Positions 1-12,314 are shown, counted from the first letter of the stretch. The stretch: DNA of 64,000 nucleotides from Anisodus tanguticus (GCA_034509755.1 CM067555.1:24626142-24690141); one strand, 5' to 3'. Notes: generated by a model not told the origin, from the letters alone. Translations and numbers: made by a program.

Positions 1-536
1 CCTCAACCAATGACCTAAAACTCACTCGAATGCCTCATGACCTGAATCAACAGTTGACTAAGTCATAAATCACATTCCGGACCTAATGGAATTGACAACA
101 TTACGAAAAAGATGCATTTACCACCGATGTTGACTTTGGTCAAACATCTTCATTCCCGTAACTTAGACACTTCCAACTAAACTAATTTTGATCTGAAACC
201 CATTCGATTGCCTTGGGAACTATGCCACCAGTCCTCATAAGTCATAAATACCAAGACGAATCTAAGGGAAAGGTATTTTGGAGAAAATACACGTAAAAGA
301 TTAAAACGGTCTGGATGGTCATTACAAGTTAGAATCACATTTGAGAAGGAGGCTTGCTGGACTACTCTTTGAGGTCGCGAGGCCTCGTGTTGTGATGGAG
401 AAGGGCATTCGTGCCAGGTATAAAGGAGAAACTAAGTTGAGAAGTAAATTTATGTGATAAAGATCCTACTTTTACTACTTTTCTTGGTTTAATTCATTAT
501 TGGTAGTTGAATTTGTCTATTTGGTTGACATGCACT
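1..536. other. Intergenic, no gene recognised
   Basis: I see no coding region. The sequence has the low-complexity, stop-rich look of decayed LTR DNA. Around positions 1-130 the wording resembles the interior of the long D-type LTR near 44350-44470 (similar runs about 'cataaat' and 'ccggacct'), so it may be an old LTR fragment. No boundaries or duplications could be set. Confidence 0.4.
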
Positions 537-979
537 ATAACACCCGTACTTCTCAATGTGTATAAGACTAAGTTAAAGTCGATGAGCTTACTTGAATATA
601 GAAGAATCAGCCTTAAGAATACAAGTGTATGCAAATATTAAGTCTAGTTAAGGTATAAGGTTCATAAATGAATAAGGCGTTGGACAAAGGTAGACGTTCT
701 ACTACCTTCACATATGTGTTTCACCTACTTTCTTATACGTCCTACTTACTCCAGCTACTTGCTTAAATAACCTACTTGATTTAGCTACTTGTTTCTACGT
801 CATACTTACTTGAGCTACTTACTTTCTATCCTACTTGTTTCACGTCCTACTTATTAAACGAGGATGACACACGTGTTTAGAGCTAGTTAGCAAATACTTG
901 CTTAAGTAGGTGACAAGTTGGTGAGAAATAGGTGATGCACCTACTTAAAATATGTGGACTAGATTAAAAGGGAAAGAAA
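537..979 (+). mobile_element. LTR0 fragment 1 (old plus-strand gypsy LTR, 5' part)
   Basis: The stretch starts with a degenerate gypsy LTR start (TATAACACCCG, where many plant gypsy LTRs have TGTAACACCCC) and runs into the insertion point of element F at 979/980. Sequence after F (21255 onward) reads on as promoter- and leader-like LTR sequence on the plus strand, so I treat 537-979, 21255-24570 and 29701-29878 as one LTR of about 3.9 kb split by F and J. No second LTR copy is in the window, so the call rests on the end motifs and context. Confidence 0.4.
718..852 (+). repeat. Imperfect tandem repeat, CTACTT-rich
   Basis: About four imperfect units of roughly 28-32 bp are built from CCTACTTACT and AGCTACTTGCTT words. 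They lie inside LTR0, probably in its U3 region, where short tandem repeats often act as promoter elements in plant LTRs. The function is unproven. Confidence 0.55.
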
Positions 980-2766
980 TGTTAGACCCCAGCTAAGGAG
1001 GGGTGAGACTGGCTCTCTGTGCCTTACTTGACCAAGCATACCAAATTGTAACTCGTACTCTAGATGAAAATAAGCATACATCGGCCCTTAGGGCCAATAT
1101 GAAATACAATTAAAACTAACATAGGCCGACAAGGTCATACAAAAGATACATAGTGAATAAGGACTAACTCATTAGTGACAAAGACAACTCCAAATCACAT
1201 ATATAAACAGGTCGACGAGGCCACCTGGCGGGTTGTCAAGGTATAAATCTAAAGAGATATATACAAGGGCCGACAAGGAAACTGAAATAACTAAAACTAA
1301 AATAATCAATAACTGAAACTCAAGGATACTCTAAGTACACTTACCTGTTTCGACTTAATGTATATGAAAGGTAATAGCATAGCTAACCGGCTACAGATAA
1401 GACTTAGTGTATATCTGACCAATTATAAGGCTGGGTATCTCATTAGAGCATAGGCTAGGTAACTTACCAGCTGATGGGCCAGGTATCTTAGTAGCTCGTA
1501 GGTTAGGTATCTTACTAGATCATAGGCTAGGTAACTTACCAGCCGATAGTCTAGGATGAATTAAGCAAGGATCATCAACATACGATAGAAGAGGTAGCAA
1601 GTATCATCAACCATGGACTATGTCTAGGAAATCTATGCATACGTATCAAACGAAGTACCAAGCTCAAGACAGGAACGTACTCCAGACAAGGGACAATCAA
1701 CTACAGAAATGGAATACCCCTTTAGAAATTCTCTTGTTTTAGAAATAAACATAATGTTTGGAAAATAATGCTTTGAAATAAAGGTTAGACATTACATACA
1801 TGTGTCAATAGCTTACGAGTTCCCAGACACTCTACGAATGATAATCTACATTATACAAATAATTTGGATTAAAATTGAATCCATAAACACTAAGTTGACT
1901 TACTCAGACATTTCATCGAGCACCTAATGTGCATAGAGCTTCTACAATCTTTTAAAAAAGTGACTAGCTAGCAAGACCATCCCTTCAACATTACTTAGCC
2001 TCTTTATCTTACTATAATCAACAACATCCAATAATCTTACTTCCATAAACAGTTCCAAATGAACAACCCAACATCACCTAAAACCTTTTCAAAGATTGAG
2101 CTACAAACTCCTAACAAAACAATTCACCCTCACTTGTATGAGTTCAAGTACAAGGAGAATAAGATAGAGCTTACCTTAGGGGATGCAAATCACCCCTTAA
2201 CACACTTTACTTGCATATACACAACCTCTACAACATTTAAGAAGAAAAGGAAAAGTAGTAGATTAAGTTCACAACCTTCCGAAATGAGAGAATCACGTTA
2301 TTTTGCTTCCGAACCTTACTTGGACCATCCAAGAAATTTGGAGAAATTTAGGAGAGCTCAAGGATCTTCTTAGGTATGAAATTGGGGTAGAATAAGGGTT
2401 TGGTTGAACTTGGACCAATTTTAAAAACTTGAAAATTTTCCACCGCCACCACTTTCAGGGTGGCTTTCAAGGCCATGAATCTTCACCATGAAATGGTACT
2501 CCTTTCCTTGGCTCACAAGATAAAATTTATGGTGGCACCACCTCTATTTGACGGGCCCTGATCTATTTAAGGGTCTGTGAAAGTTTACCACAAAACTGAT
2601 TTTTTGATGAACTTGTTTCCTTCAATTCGTTTGACCTCGAAACCTTTTGGTATGCTCATAACAACTGTCTAAAGTCTTACTTAACCACATAGGGGTATCA
2701 TAACTTCTCCGACTTACATTTGCTAGCTTACAAAAATGTTGACATACAAAACAACAGGGTGTAACA
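980..2766 (-). repeat. Element F 3' LTR
   Basis: The LTR is 1787 bp, with TG...CA ends on the minus strand (start TGTTACACCC at 2766, end ...GTCTAACA at 980). It matches 8111-8915 and 20121-21254 along its length. The 104-codon plus-strand ORF at 2059-2373 lies wholly in the LTR. The matching stretch of the other LTR copy (20659-21002) differs by many substitutions and indels, so I do not regard that ORF as a gene. Confidence 0.85.
1432..1555 (-). repeat. 24-25 bp tandem array in the F LTR
   Basis: Five imperfect units of about 24 bp alternate between GGTATCTTACTAGCTCATAG-like and GGTAACTTACCAGCCGATAG-like forms. The same array exists in the 5' LTR (8865-8915 and 20121-20165), where element H inserted at a unit boundary. 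A promoter or enhancer role is possible but not shown. Confidence 0.75.
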
Positions 2767-2780
2767 TACACCCCCCCTTA
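2767..2780 (-). promoter_or_regulatory. Polypurine tract of F
   Basis: On the minus strand the sequence reads AAGGGGGGGTGTA directly before the 3' LTR start TGTTACACCC. This is the expected plus-strand primer site of an LTR retrotransposon. Confidence 0.75.
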
Positions 2781-3244
2781 AGAACATTCGTCCTTGAATG
2801 TTGAGGGTACGTGGCTTAAGATTATAACTCTTAGATTTCTCCGAAAATATTTGGCAGAGTTTCCCCTATAAATAGGACTATCCAAAACCTACCATGCAGC
2901 CAGAAAACACATCCAATGCCACGCATAGCTAAGCAATAGTATATGTAATATCATATCGGCCCCACACAATTATATATCTATCAAGAGAGTAACAAAGTGA
3001 ACCATAACTCACCTTAGCTATCAAATCTCGTATTCTGGGCTGCATCTGTCTTATCTGGCCTAAATTCATCACATGTGCAAGGTATAAATGATACGCTTAA
3101 TACTATATGGTGGAAATAAGAAAGTTGTATCACACGATTATCAACATGAACCCGCCATCTGAAATAAGTGAGGATATATGTAGTTCCTGTCCTCCTCATC
3201 CTCCCATAATGTTTCTTCCACATTGTTGTTCCTCCATAATACTT

Positions 3245-4480
3245 TAACGGAGGCTACTTCCTTAGTTCATAACTTTTGAATCCGTCGATCTAATATAGCA
3301 ACTAGGATCTCTAATAAGACAGGTCCTCTAAAACCTAAACATCTTCTATTTGTGATATACAAGAAGGATCCCTCATGCATTTCCGCAGCATCGACATATG
3401 GAACACCAGATGGACCGCCTCCAACTCTGGGTAACTCAAGCTCATAAACTACCTGACTAATTCTCTAGATGATCTTATATGGTCTGACATATCTAGGTCT
3501 AAGATTGCCCTTATCGATGAATCCCATCACGCCCTTCATAGGTGATATCATCAGGAATACCCAATTATCAATGACAAACTCTATATCTTGGCGTTGAATG
3601 TCTGAATAAGACCTCTTCTGGCTCTGGGCAGTTAATAAGCGTTCGTTGATCAACTCTACCTTCTCTACCGCTTTCTGTACTAAGTTGGGGCCTAGCAACT
3701 CAGCTTCGCCCATTTTGAACTAGCCAATCTGAGATCTACACTTCCGCCCATACAAGGCTTCATACGGAGCCATCTTGATACTGGAATGATAACTATTATT
3801 ATACACAAACTCAATAAGTAGCAAATGATCATGCCAACTACCTTTAAAATCCAATACACAGGCTCGTAACATGTCTTTAAGCATGTAAATAGTGTCCTAA
3901 TCCTAACCATCTATTTGAGGATGGAATGTCGTACTAAGTTCACCTGCTGCCCAAACCTCTTTGAAAAGACTTCCAAAAATTTGTTGTGAACTAGGCACCT
4001 CTGTCAAAGATAATAAAAATTGGAAATCCATGAAGTCGGACTATCACTTTGATATACAGTTTGGCATAATCGTCAGCCGAATAAGTAGTTTTGATAGGCA
4101 GAAAATATGCCGACTTTGTGAGCATGTCAATGGTAACCCAAATAGAATAGAAATTTTATCAGGAATGAGGCAAGCCTATAATGAAATCGATATTAATCAT
4201 CTCCCACTTACACGTCAGAATCTCTATGATTTGAATCAAACCTCCACTCTTCTAATGCTCATTCTTAACTTGTTGGCAATTTGGACACTGGGCTACAAAC
4301 TCTGCATTATTTTCTTTATGTGGTTCCACCGGTAGATCTGTCGAAGATCATCATACATCTTCATCGAACCAGGGTGAATAGAATACCTAGACTGGTGAAT
4401 ATTTACCATAATACACTCTCGGAGCCCTCCAACATTAGGCACACATAACCGACCTTGGTATCTAAGAACTTGTCTCCCGA
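3245..4480 (-). pseudogene. F integrase remnant
   Basis: This is the degraded integrase end of pol. The C-terminal part (3465-3713) reads LLGPNLVQKAVEKV, then LTAQSQKRSYSD and LRPRYVRPYKI, the 'tether' typical of Del/Tekay-type gypsy integrases. Upstream (3714-3910) a shifted frame gives the core segment with APYEALYGRKCRSQ. Near 4270-4290 a CPNC pair and upstream His residues mark the HHCC zinc-binding domain. After 3465 the frame continues past a stop as YELELP and the usual tail, ending near 3245. Several frame changes and stops exclude a working enzyme. Confidence 0.75.
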
Positions 4481-5140
4481 AATCTCTAATACTTTCTTCT
4501 TCTGCAGGGGGAATTCCTTATTTCATTCTCACTAACTTGGGATTATCAAACTGTATTTCTTTTACTTCTGCTACCAAGGATGATTCTGCGGTTTCTGGAC
4601 TACATCACTTCCATCACCTGTATCAAGTAGGCTTACATTCAAGTTGTCTAATCATCACAAATATTTTGTCATTTCTAACTTGTGAACTTCAACATGGCGT
4701 AGACTACCCATGGATTTAAGGCTCAAGGCATCAACTACAACATTAACCTTGCCAAGATGGTATAGAATGTCAACATCATAATCCTTCAACAATTCAAGCC
4801 ATCTTCTCTGTCTCAGATTCAACTCCTTCTGCTAGAATATATACTTAAGCTCTTATGATCGGTAAATAAATCAACATGAACTACATATAGGTAATGAAAC
4901 CATATCTTTAAGGAAATTATAATGGTTGCTAACTCAAGATCATGAGTCGTATAGTTCAGCTCGTGCTTCCTTAAGTGCCTTGAAGCATATGCAATAAATT
5001 TGACGTGCTGCATTAAAATACAACCTAGGGCAATTCTGGAGGCATCATAATAAACAACATACCCTTCCGTACCTTCTGGAAGTGCCAAAATGGGTGTGAA
5101 TGCCAATCTATTCCTTAACTCTTGGAAACTTCATTCACAC
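4480..5140 (-). pseudogene. F RNase H remnant
   Basis: The longest piece (4819-5106) reads YYDASRIALGCILMQ, then YASRHLRKHELNYTTHDLE and FTDHKSLSIY. These are the three usual gypsy RNase H blocks with Asp, Glu and Asp positions. It follows RT and precedes the integrase zinc finger in the normal order. Stops and frameshifts lie on both sides, and 4480-4818 holds the rest of the domain in broken frames. Confidence 0.75.
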
Positions 5141-6160
5141 GCCTATGACCACCAGAACTTAGTCTCCATGTGAGTAATCTTTGTCATAGGTGCAGAGCTA
5201 GAAGAAAAACCTTCTACAAATCTCGGATAGTAACTTGCTAAACCCAAGAAACTACATACTTTTGTAGGAGTCGTGGGCCTCGGCCAATTCTTTACGGCGT
5301 CAATCTTCTAATTATCTACTTTGATGCCCTCTGAAGAAACTATATGTCCTAGAAAGGCAACTGAGTTCAATAAGAACTCGTATTTAAAAAACTTGGCTTA
5401 TAACTTATGATCTTGGAGCGTCTGTAACACCACTCATAAATAATCCGCATGATCCACCTTCGTACATGAGTATATCATCAATGAATACAATTACCAAGAC
5501 ATCCAACAACGGCTTGAAGACTCGATTCATTAAGTCCATAAAGGCTGCTAGTAATGTAAGGCCAAAGGACATCACAAGAAACTCAAAATGACCATATTTA
5601 GTCTTTAAAGCTATCTTGGGTATATCTTTCTCCTTTATCATCAACTAATGATACCCCGATCTCAAATCAATCTTCGAAAAATAGCTAGAACCGTGCTATT
5701 GATCAAATAGATCATCGATCCTTGAGAGTGGATATTTATTCTTGACAGTAAATTTATTTAGTTGTCGATAGTCAATAAACATTCTCAGAGAATCATCTTT
5801 CTTGCGATAAAATAATATTGGTGCACCCCACGGTAAAGTACTAGGCCTGATAAAGCCTTTCTCCAATAAGTCCTGCAGTTTCTCCTTCAACTCTCTTAGC
5901 TCAGCAGGAGACATTCTATAAGGAGGAATATATATCGGCTCAGTATCTGGGAGTACATCAATAGTAAGCTCAATCTCCCTCTTTGGAGGAATATCCGTAA
6001 GCTCATCTGGAAACATATCTAGAAATTCATTCATGATCGAAAAGGACTGAAGGGTCGGAGGCTTTGCATCTGCATCTCTTACTCGTACTAGATGATAGAA
6101 ATAACCTTTAGAAATCATCTTTCTTGCCTTCAGATAGGAAATACACATGCCCTTAGGCGT
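5141..6160 (-). pseudogene. F reverse transcriptase remnant (FIDD box kept)
   Basis: The 5' part (5696-6298) carries DMFPDELTDIPPKREIE, YRMSPAELRELKEKL, GFIRPSTLPWGAP, MFIDYRQLNKFTVKNKYPL and RIDDLFDQ, all standard gypsy RT blocks. After a stop at about 5696 it continues with FSKIDLRSGYH and (5405-5644) the palm motif VIVFIDDILMY at about 5468-5491. The FIDD box, variant of YxDD, is the only RT active-site box I can find in the window. An in-frame stop, and a frame break just after FIDD, inactivate it. Confidence 0.85.
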
Positions 6161-6199
6161 AACTGAATTACCCTTCCATTCTAGGGTCGGCTTACATAG

Positions 6200-6560
6200 A
6201 AAACTGAAATTAACAACCTTCGTCTGATAGTCGACATTAGAATAACATGAAGCCAACCAAACTATACCCATAATAATGTCAAAATCGACCATTGGCAACT
6301 CAACTTGATCAGCCGAAGTCTAACAATTATAAATTATCACTACATAATTCTGATAGACTTGCTAGCCACAATCATTTCACTAACAGGTGTAGCCATTTCA
6401 TATGGCATGTATAACAACTTTGGCTCTAATCCAAACTTACTAGGAACAAAGGGCATAACAAAGCACAACATAGAGCCAGGATCTATCAAAGTATACACAT
6501 CATAGGTGAAGACAGATTGTGAAAATATTTGGAGACATCTCTAAGTCCTGTCAACTTGAT
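6200..6560 (-). pseudogene. F aspartic protease remnant
   Basis: On the minus strand the frame starting near 6520 reads YTLIDPGSMLCFV, containing the D-P-G-S active site typical of Del/Tekay-type gypsy proteases, followed by PKLLYMPYEMATPVSE. Two stops follow near 6330. The downstream MPMVDFDIIMGIVWLA (6298 downward) is the normal 'flap to RT' link. Confidence 0.7.
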
Positions 6561-6599
6561 AGGGAATAAATACGGTTTTGACCACCTCCTAAGCTGGAC

Positions 6600-7900
6600 A
6601 CTGCACCTCTACCCCAACCTCTACCAGCTGAAAACTCAAACCCACGTCCAGTAGGACACACTAAAGTAGAAGACTATTGCAAAACCGGTCGAATATGCCA
6701 TGCAACCATGACGTCTCTGGGGAAAATCCCTCATTAGATGACCTAGACAACTATACGTGTAACAAACATTCTAATCATAATGACATTGCCCGAAATGTGC
6801 CCTCCCGCAGTTTTCAGGCTGCTGCTACAGAAACCTCATCTGACCAAAACTCCACTACTATTGAGACCCAAATACTCTGGAACTCTCCCTAGGCCCAGAC
6901 TGGGCATAATGATCATATCCATAACTCTGGGACTGCAATGGTAGTGGACCTGGGTGGTCGTGCAAAAGACCAGGTTCTAAAATTACCTTGAAACTCTCCA
7001 TGGTGACCGACACATCTCACCCTTTTCTGTTGTTATATGTCAACCCATAGTATCACTCGACATTCACACTTGCGCTCCTCTAAATTATGAGCATAGGCCC
7101 GAATCTGAGAAATATCCATATTACCAAGCTGTGATGCTTTTGCACGACCGTCAATCAAATGGGGCTCAAGACCAGCCATAAACTGATGAACTATGGCCCA
7201 CATAGTCTCTACCATAGAAGGAAAATATATGGCTACAGAATAGAACCATAGACTATACTCTCGAACACTCATACTAACCTGCTGAAGGGTAATGAACTGA
7301 TTAGCTTTGGCCTCCCAGATTTCCAAAGGCAAATAATGATCTAGAAAGGCCTCTGTAAATTCTTCCCAAACTGCTGGCGGGGAATCTTGTCCCATACATT
7401 TCTCCCATAACTCATACAAGAGAATGGAAACATCTCACAACCTGAAGGCTTCTAACTCTACTGCGTCTGTCTCCTTAGTATGTATGACCTTGAAGATCCT
7501 ATGAAGATAGTCCATGAAGTTCTGAGGATCCTTGTTAGCATCTGAACATGTGAAATCTGGAGGACTCAATAATAAAAGCTCCCAAACTCTCAAACTTATG
7601 GGGCCCTCTAGAGACCTAACACTAGATGATATTCTCGGTTGACTCTAAGTAGCCACTATCTAAGTTAGTAAATGCACCTCACTCCTAATAACTTATCATA
7701 TGGTACAAGAGGAGGAATTGGGGGCTGAACTGGTGGTGTTGTATCTCTGGAGAGCTCTTTGGGTAGTGGAGGAGTCAGAGATAGCTGAGGGGGTGTCTCT
7801 CCCTGAGAATCATACTAGGCCGCACTACTAGGCGATTCTCGACTTGTAGATTCTCATCTAGCAGTATCGACCCTGTGACTAGCATAAGTTCGCCTGGTAA
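6600..7900 (-). pseudogene. F gag remnant
   Basis: The open piece 7033-7419 reads WEEFTEAFLDHYLPLEIWEAK, QFITLQQVSMSVREYSL and VHQFMAGLEPHLIDG, the Retrotrans_gag core. Upstream (7420-7900) broken frames give the N-terminal part, with a DPQNF-like block near 7530. Downstream (6600-7032) is the degraded nucleocapsid and linker. No clean start is visible. Confidence 0.7.
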
Positions 7901-8093
7901 TTGGTATCTATGAACAATCTGTATCAAAAACATAGGTTAGACTTGAACTTCTTATACTCAAATCTACAACATGATCTGGGATCAGAAAGAAGGGTAACCA
8001 ACTCTTAAATTCCCTGTAGCCTCATGTCTATAAATGTGGTACACAACTTATTTATAAATAAGACTCTACTAGAAACAACTTGTAGACTTTCTA

Positions 8094-8110
8094 GGACTGA
8101 CTTACTCTGA
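8094..8110 (-). promoter_or_regulatory. F primer binding site (degenerate)
   Basis: On the minus strand the 5' LTR end GGGTGTGATA is followed by AACTTTATCAGAGTAAG, matching the tRNA-iMet site TGGTATCAGAG except for the first bases. The equivalent at 42705-42720 is intact. Confidence 0.65.
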
Positions 8111-8915
8111 TAAAGTTTATCACACCCCAACTAAGGAGGGGCGAGACCGGAACCCAGTGCCTTATTTGACCGAGGGTACCAAACTGTAACTCATACTCTG
8201 GATGCAAATAAATATACATCGACCCTTAGGTCCAAGCTAAAATGCAAGTAAAACTAATATAGGCAAACATAGACATACTCAAGATACATAGTGAATAAGG
8301 ACTAACTCATTAGTGACAAAAACAACTCCAAAACACATATATAAATGGCCCGATAAGGCCACCTGGCGGGTTGTCAAGGTACAACTCTAAAGATATATAT
8401 ACAAGGGCTGACAAGGTCTCAAAACTAACTAATTGTACAATAACACAACATGTCTACAAGCCTCTAAAGATAACAACTATAGTATGGTCGGGGCAGGGCC
8501 CCGACCTACCCATATGATATATACAAAACAAAACACTCCAGACATCTAAACATGGAAACTCTGAAAGATCTGGAGCTTACCAATCAATTGAAAGTCGCAC
8601 TGCCTACTGGGAGTATCTATCTGGCTGTTTCTCAGAACCAGCCGGCATCAAATATAGCAGCCCCGGTAAAAGAGACGTCAATATGAATATAATATACCAA
8701 TCATGTAAGGCCATTAAAATAACTGAAATTGAAATAATCAACAACTGAAACTCAATGATACTCTATGTACACTTACCTACTTCTACTCAATGTATATGAA
8801 AAGTAATAGCATAGCTAGCCGTCCACAGATAGGGCTTGATATATATCTCACCAGTCGTAAGGTCAGATATCTAACTAGCTCATAGGCTAGGTAACTCACT
8901 AGCCGATAGTCCAGG
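8111..8915 (-). repeat. Element F 5' LTR, part 1
   Basis: This is collinear with 980-1480 of the 3' LTR (for example AACTAAGGAGGGGCGAGACC against AGCTAAGGAGGGGTGAGACT), with an extra stretch at 8425-8700 absent from the other copy. It stops at the insertion of element H inside the 24-bp array and continues at 20121. Confidence 0.8.
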
Positions 8916-10192
8916 TGATGTATATAAGGAGGGGATTGTATGGTTAGGTGGGTCGGAGTTGGATACCAAAATGGGGGTCAAATGGAGGTTGGCGGGTTTT
9001 CGAGCAATGTGTGTTTGGTGGGAGTGTGCGAGTGAATTTGGAGGGTGTTGGGCTAAGGCGTTTGGAGGGGATGAACTAGACATATTTTAAGTTATGTTGG
9101 TGGTTGGTATTTGGTGGTTGGGTGGTGGTAAGGTGGCAGAAATTGGTCGGGACAATAAGGTTGGTGGAATAGGGGTGTGATTGGGATGGTGGGGAATTGG
9201 TTAGGGGTTTTGGGTGTTTGTGGGAGGATTCGATTGACGACCTTTTGAGTGTGAGTTGGGGAAGTGTTGTAGTGTGTTGGGGAGCAAGGAATTAGGCATT
9301 TTCGATAGGATGGGGCACGAAATTGATAAACAAATTCATGTACGAGTAAGGTAATATAGGCTGAGAAGACCTTCAATGTGGTTGTAACAAGTAACCAGAT
9401 AGAACCTTGGCTTAGGTATAATTAGATCACAAAATTTATAACTAGATTTACACCAAGGGTTTGGACCATAAAAGGACCAAGGATTGGCCCACAAAAGTAC
9501 CGTGGTTTGGACCACAAAAGGACCAATGGTTAGACCATAAAAGGTCCGACTAAGATAATAACACAAAAGTTGAAAACTTAGCAAGTTTGAGTAAACTCAA
9601 ATATATTTCATAAAACTTCAATGTCCCCTTACATCAATTACATCTCCTATTTATGACCTTTTAGAAGAGGAAACAAGAAAGACACAAACATGTATCTTGG
9701 CCGAATAAGGGACATGCTCGACCAACCCTTCATGTTCTCTAGGCCACCTTTTGTGTCATCTATGTATCCCAGCCGAGTAGGGGAGATGCTCGACCAACCC
9801 TTCATGTTCTCTAGGCCAACCTTTTGTGTCATCCATGTAGATAAGTGCATGAACTAGCTAGTTCATGCATTACCTCCTTGGGAGACATTGAAAGCTTCTC
9901 TTTTTAGATTGTTCTCGACTTAGTCATCCTATTTTATTACAAGGCCTAGTAATTAAGATAAAAGGGAAACTACTAATTAAGCTAGAAATTTAAAGCAAGC
10001 TAAAAAAATGGTCTCGGCCAAGACCTACATAAAAGCCGAAAATTAATGGAACTTCTTGGATATTCAAGTCTTTTCTTCAACTCCACTCCACATTAATCAT
10101 ATCACCATAGAACGATTGACAATATTCGGCACTCCTATAAAATCACCTCGTGGCTCATGTTGGACACTTAAGCTCACGACCTTTTTATATCA
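8916..10192 (-). repeat. Element H 3' LTR
   Basis: The LTR is 1277 bp. It matches 18867-20115 closely, including the paired segment 9690-9850 against 19610-19780 that itself holds a near-duplicate of about 80 bp (GACCAACCCTTCATGTTCTC occurs twice in each LTR). Small minus-strand ORFs at 8880-9850 recur in broken form in the other LTR and are not genes. Confidence 0.85.
9690..9850 (-). repeat. Direct duplication inside the H LTR
   Basis: Two units of about 80 bp, each with GAGATGCTCGACCAACCCTT-like sequence followed by CATGTTCTCTAGGCC and a TTTTGTGTCATC run. The same pair is in the other LTR (19620-19770), so the duplication predates insertion. Confidence 0.75.
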
Positions 10193-10315
10193 AACTCCCA
10201 TTCTTTAACAAAATTTGCCCTCAAATTCTCGTCATCTATGTATGGACAAACCAAATGATCCAAATACAAGACAAAGGGTTTTGACTTCAAATAATTTCCC
10301 ATTGGACCAAGGATC
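10193..10315 (-). pseudogene. H polyprotein C-terminal tail and polypurine tract
   Basis: Just before the 3' LTR the minus strand reads AAAGAATGGGAGTT, a plausible polypurine tract. The rest is the decayed tail of pol. In J the matching stretch encodes the polyprotein end (FDVGDLSPYIDDENLRTN). In H only LFEVKTLCLVFGS-like words remain. RNase H joins this tail directly, with no integrase between. Confidence 0.55.
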
Positions 10316-11248
10316 TCACAATACAAAATTCTTTGTCATAAGTAGAATGATTGAGTCGTGCACCATCCAATTCCCCCTAGAGAAAGCAATGGATATTTTG
10401 TCTTGAATCAATACGGCACCAACACCAATTCTACTAGCATCACACTCAATTTCAAATAGCTTCTCAAGGCCTAGAGCCAGTGCTTCACATATCTGTCCCT
10501 TCAAGGTTTCCAAAGTTCTTTGTGCTCCTTGAGACCATTTTTACTCACCCTTTATCATTAGTTTAGTGATAGGAGCAGCAAGGGTACAACAATCTCGAAT
10601 GAAATGACAAGCCAAACCATGGAAACTTCTTACCTCACTTACATTCATAAGCTCGGGCCAACTCCGGATAGTTTCCATCTTGGATGGATCCATATGAATT
10701 CCCTTTGATGATACTATGTACCCCATGAATGGTCGTAGCACCTTGTGTATGAGCCTCATGAAAGATCTAGGAGCATTACACAATCCAAATGGCATCAGAA
10801 GCAATTCGTACAAGCCATACTTGGTTTTGGAAGCCGTCTTCCATTCATCTCCCTCTCGTATCCTCATTTGATGGTAGCCACTTCTCAAATCTATCTTAGA
10901 GAACAACTTGGTCCCACTCAATTCATCCAATATTGTCATAGGAAACCTATACTTCACGGTGATGTTATTGAATTCTCGGCTATCGATACACATGCGCCAA
11001 GTTCCATCTCTATTTGGCACCAACAGGGCGGGTACCGCACATGGACTAAGGCATTCTCGGACAAAGCCTTTGTCTAATAATTCTTGCACTTGTCTTTGTA
11101 ATTCCTTGGCCTCTTCTGGATTGCATCTATCGGCTGAACGATTAGGTAATGAACTTCCCGGAATAAAATCAATAGCATGTTCAATACCTCTTATTAGTGG
11201 TAATCCGGGTGCAAGGTCATCCGAAAATAGATCTTCAAATTTCTTCAA
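10316..11248 (-). pseudogene. H reverse transcriptase/RNase H with YxDD segment missing
   Basis: The 235-codon piece 10541-11248 runs from the RT N-terminus (ELLDKGFVRECLSPCAVPAL, WRMCIDSREFNNITVKYRFP) through LFSKIDLRSGYHQMRI and MPFGLCNAP. It then goes FMRLIHKVLRPFMG directly into YIVSSKGIHMDPSK near 10720. In the family about 60 residues including YFDDIL normally lie between these blocks, so an in-frame deletion has removed the catalytic pair. RNase H begins with FEIECDASRIGVGAVLIQ (10316-10513) and then collapses. The RT part is otherwise remarkably open for 235 codons. Confidence 0.85.
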
Positions 11249-11863
11249 GAGTTTTTCAAGTCAGCATCCTCAACCGCATCTCCCACAAGACTCTTCTTAT
11301 ACTTGCACTTCAATGCATATATGTGACTCCCCTTCTTCAACTCTTTTTCTATCTCTCGCGTATCAAGCAAAAGTGTCTCGGATTTTTCTTTGCAGTTCTT
11401 GGCAATTTGGATTTTCATTTTCTTCACCTCACTAGGTGAAAATAGTACCAACCGGATCTTCTTACTAACCTTTTGAAAATAATAGACATTCTTTTCTCCA
11501 TCATGTTACACTTTCCTATCAAATTGCCATGATCGATCCAATAAAATATGACAAGCATCCATAGGTAGGATGTAACACCATATCTCATCTTGATACTTAC
11601 CAACCCGAAAACTAACAAGAGCTTGTTTCATTACCTTTAGACTTTCATCTTCATTCACCCATTGGAGAGCATATGGTTTAGGATGGTAGCGCGTAGGCAA
11701 TTTCAATTTTCCACCATTTCTATGGAGGCCATATTGGCACAACTTCCTCCATTAACGATCATATTACATACCTTGTCATTTACCTTGCATCGAGTGTAAA
11801 ATAGTTGCTCTCTTTGTGTCTCCTCATGTTCTTCAAGTTGAACAGTCAACACACGTTGGAGTA
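11249..11863 (-). pseudogene. H protease and linker
   Basis: Fragments at 11245-11742 read QLFYTRCKV, CNMIVNGGSCANMAS, PYALQWVNEDESLKVMKQ and DEIWCYILPMDACHILLDRSW. This is the retropepsin-like protease of the family, whose usual active site is IIDGGS. Here the catalytic Asp is Asn (VNGGS), so even an open frame would be inactive. A charged linker (about 11250-11450) leads to RT. Confidence 0.75.
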
Positions 11864-12309
11864 CTAAACTTTCACCCTCCTCCAGAAGATCAAGATCCTC
11901 CTCAAGGACCTTATCGACTTCGGGTTCTTCAATAAAAAAGAATACCTACACTCATATTCTTCAATAGCCATTACCCGAGGGTTAGGACATTCATTTTCAA
12001 AGTGTCCTAATCTTTGACATTTAAAACAACTCTTCTTATTTCTATCTACCCTCTTTGTAACCTCTAATTTCTTCCCTTTATCTTTCTCTACACTTTCTTG
12101 GCTATACAATGGGTTAGAAAAAGAGGTATTGCCCTTTTATTTGACATTAATGGGCTTTACATAGGTTTTTAGGGTACTTTTCTTTTGTTGTTTTTCAAAC
12201 TTGAGGGTCAAGTGACATATGTCTTCAAATGTGTTGTATATTGCAACTTCAACCTTTTCTTGAATCACCACGTTTAAGACTCCAATGAATTGTGCAATCC
12301 TTTGAGCCT
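11864..12309 (-). pseudogene. H gag C-terminal part with CCHC knuckle
   Basis: The minus strand reads TFEDICHLTLKFEKQQKKST, then a nucleocapsid zinc knuckle CFKCQRLGHFENEC (about 11990-12030) followed by PNPRVMAIEEYE. It is cut at 12309 by insertion of element I; the N-terminal half of the same gag lies at 18251-18840. J has the same arrangement undisturbed. Confidence 0.8.
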
Positions 12310-12314
12310 CATTT

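Noticed and set aside
2059..2373. 104-codon plus-strand ORF with a basic tail
   Set aside because: It lies wholly in the F 3' LTR. The matching stretch in the other LTR copy (20659-21002) differs by many substitutions and indels, and no domain is visible.
9690..9850. Repeated 80-bp units considered as a possible CRISPR or satellite array
   Set aside because: Only two units, present equally in both H LTRs, with no spacers. It is an LTR-internal duplication in plant DNA.
10745..11439. Overlapping plus-strand ORFs of 80-175 codons
   Set aside because: They are antisense to the open RT frame of element H, whose codon pattern leaves the other strand open. Similar antisense ORFs occur at 26464-26808 over J.
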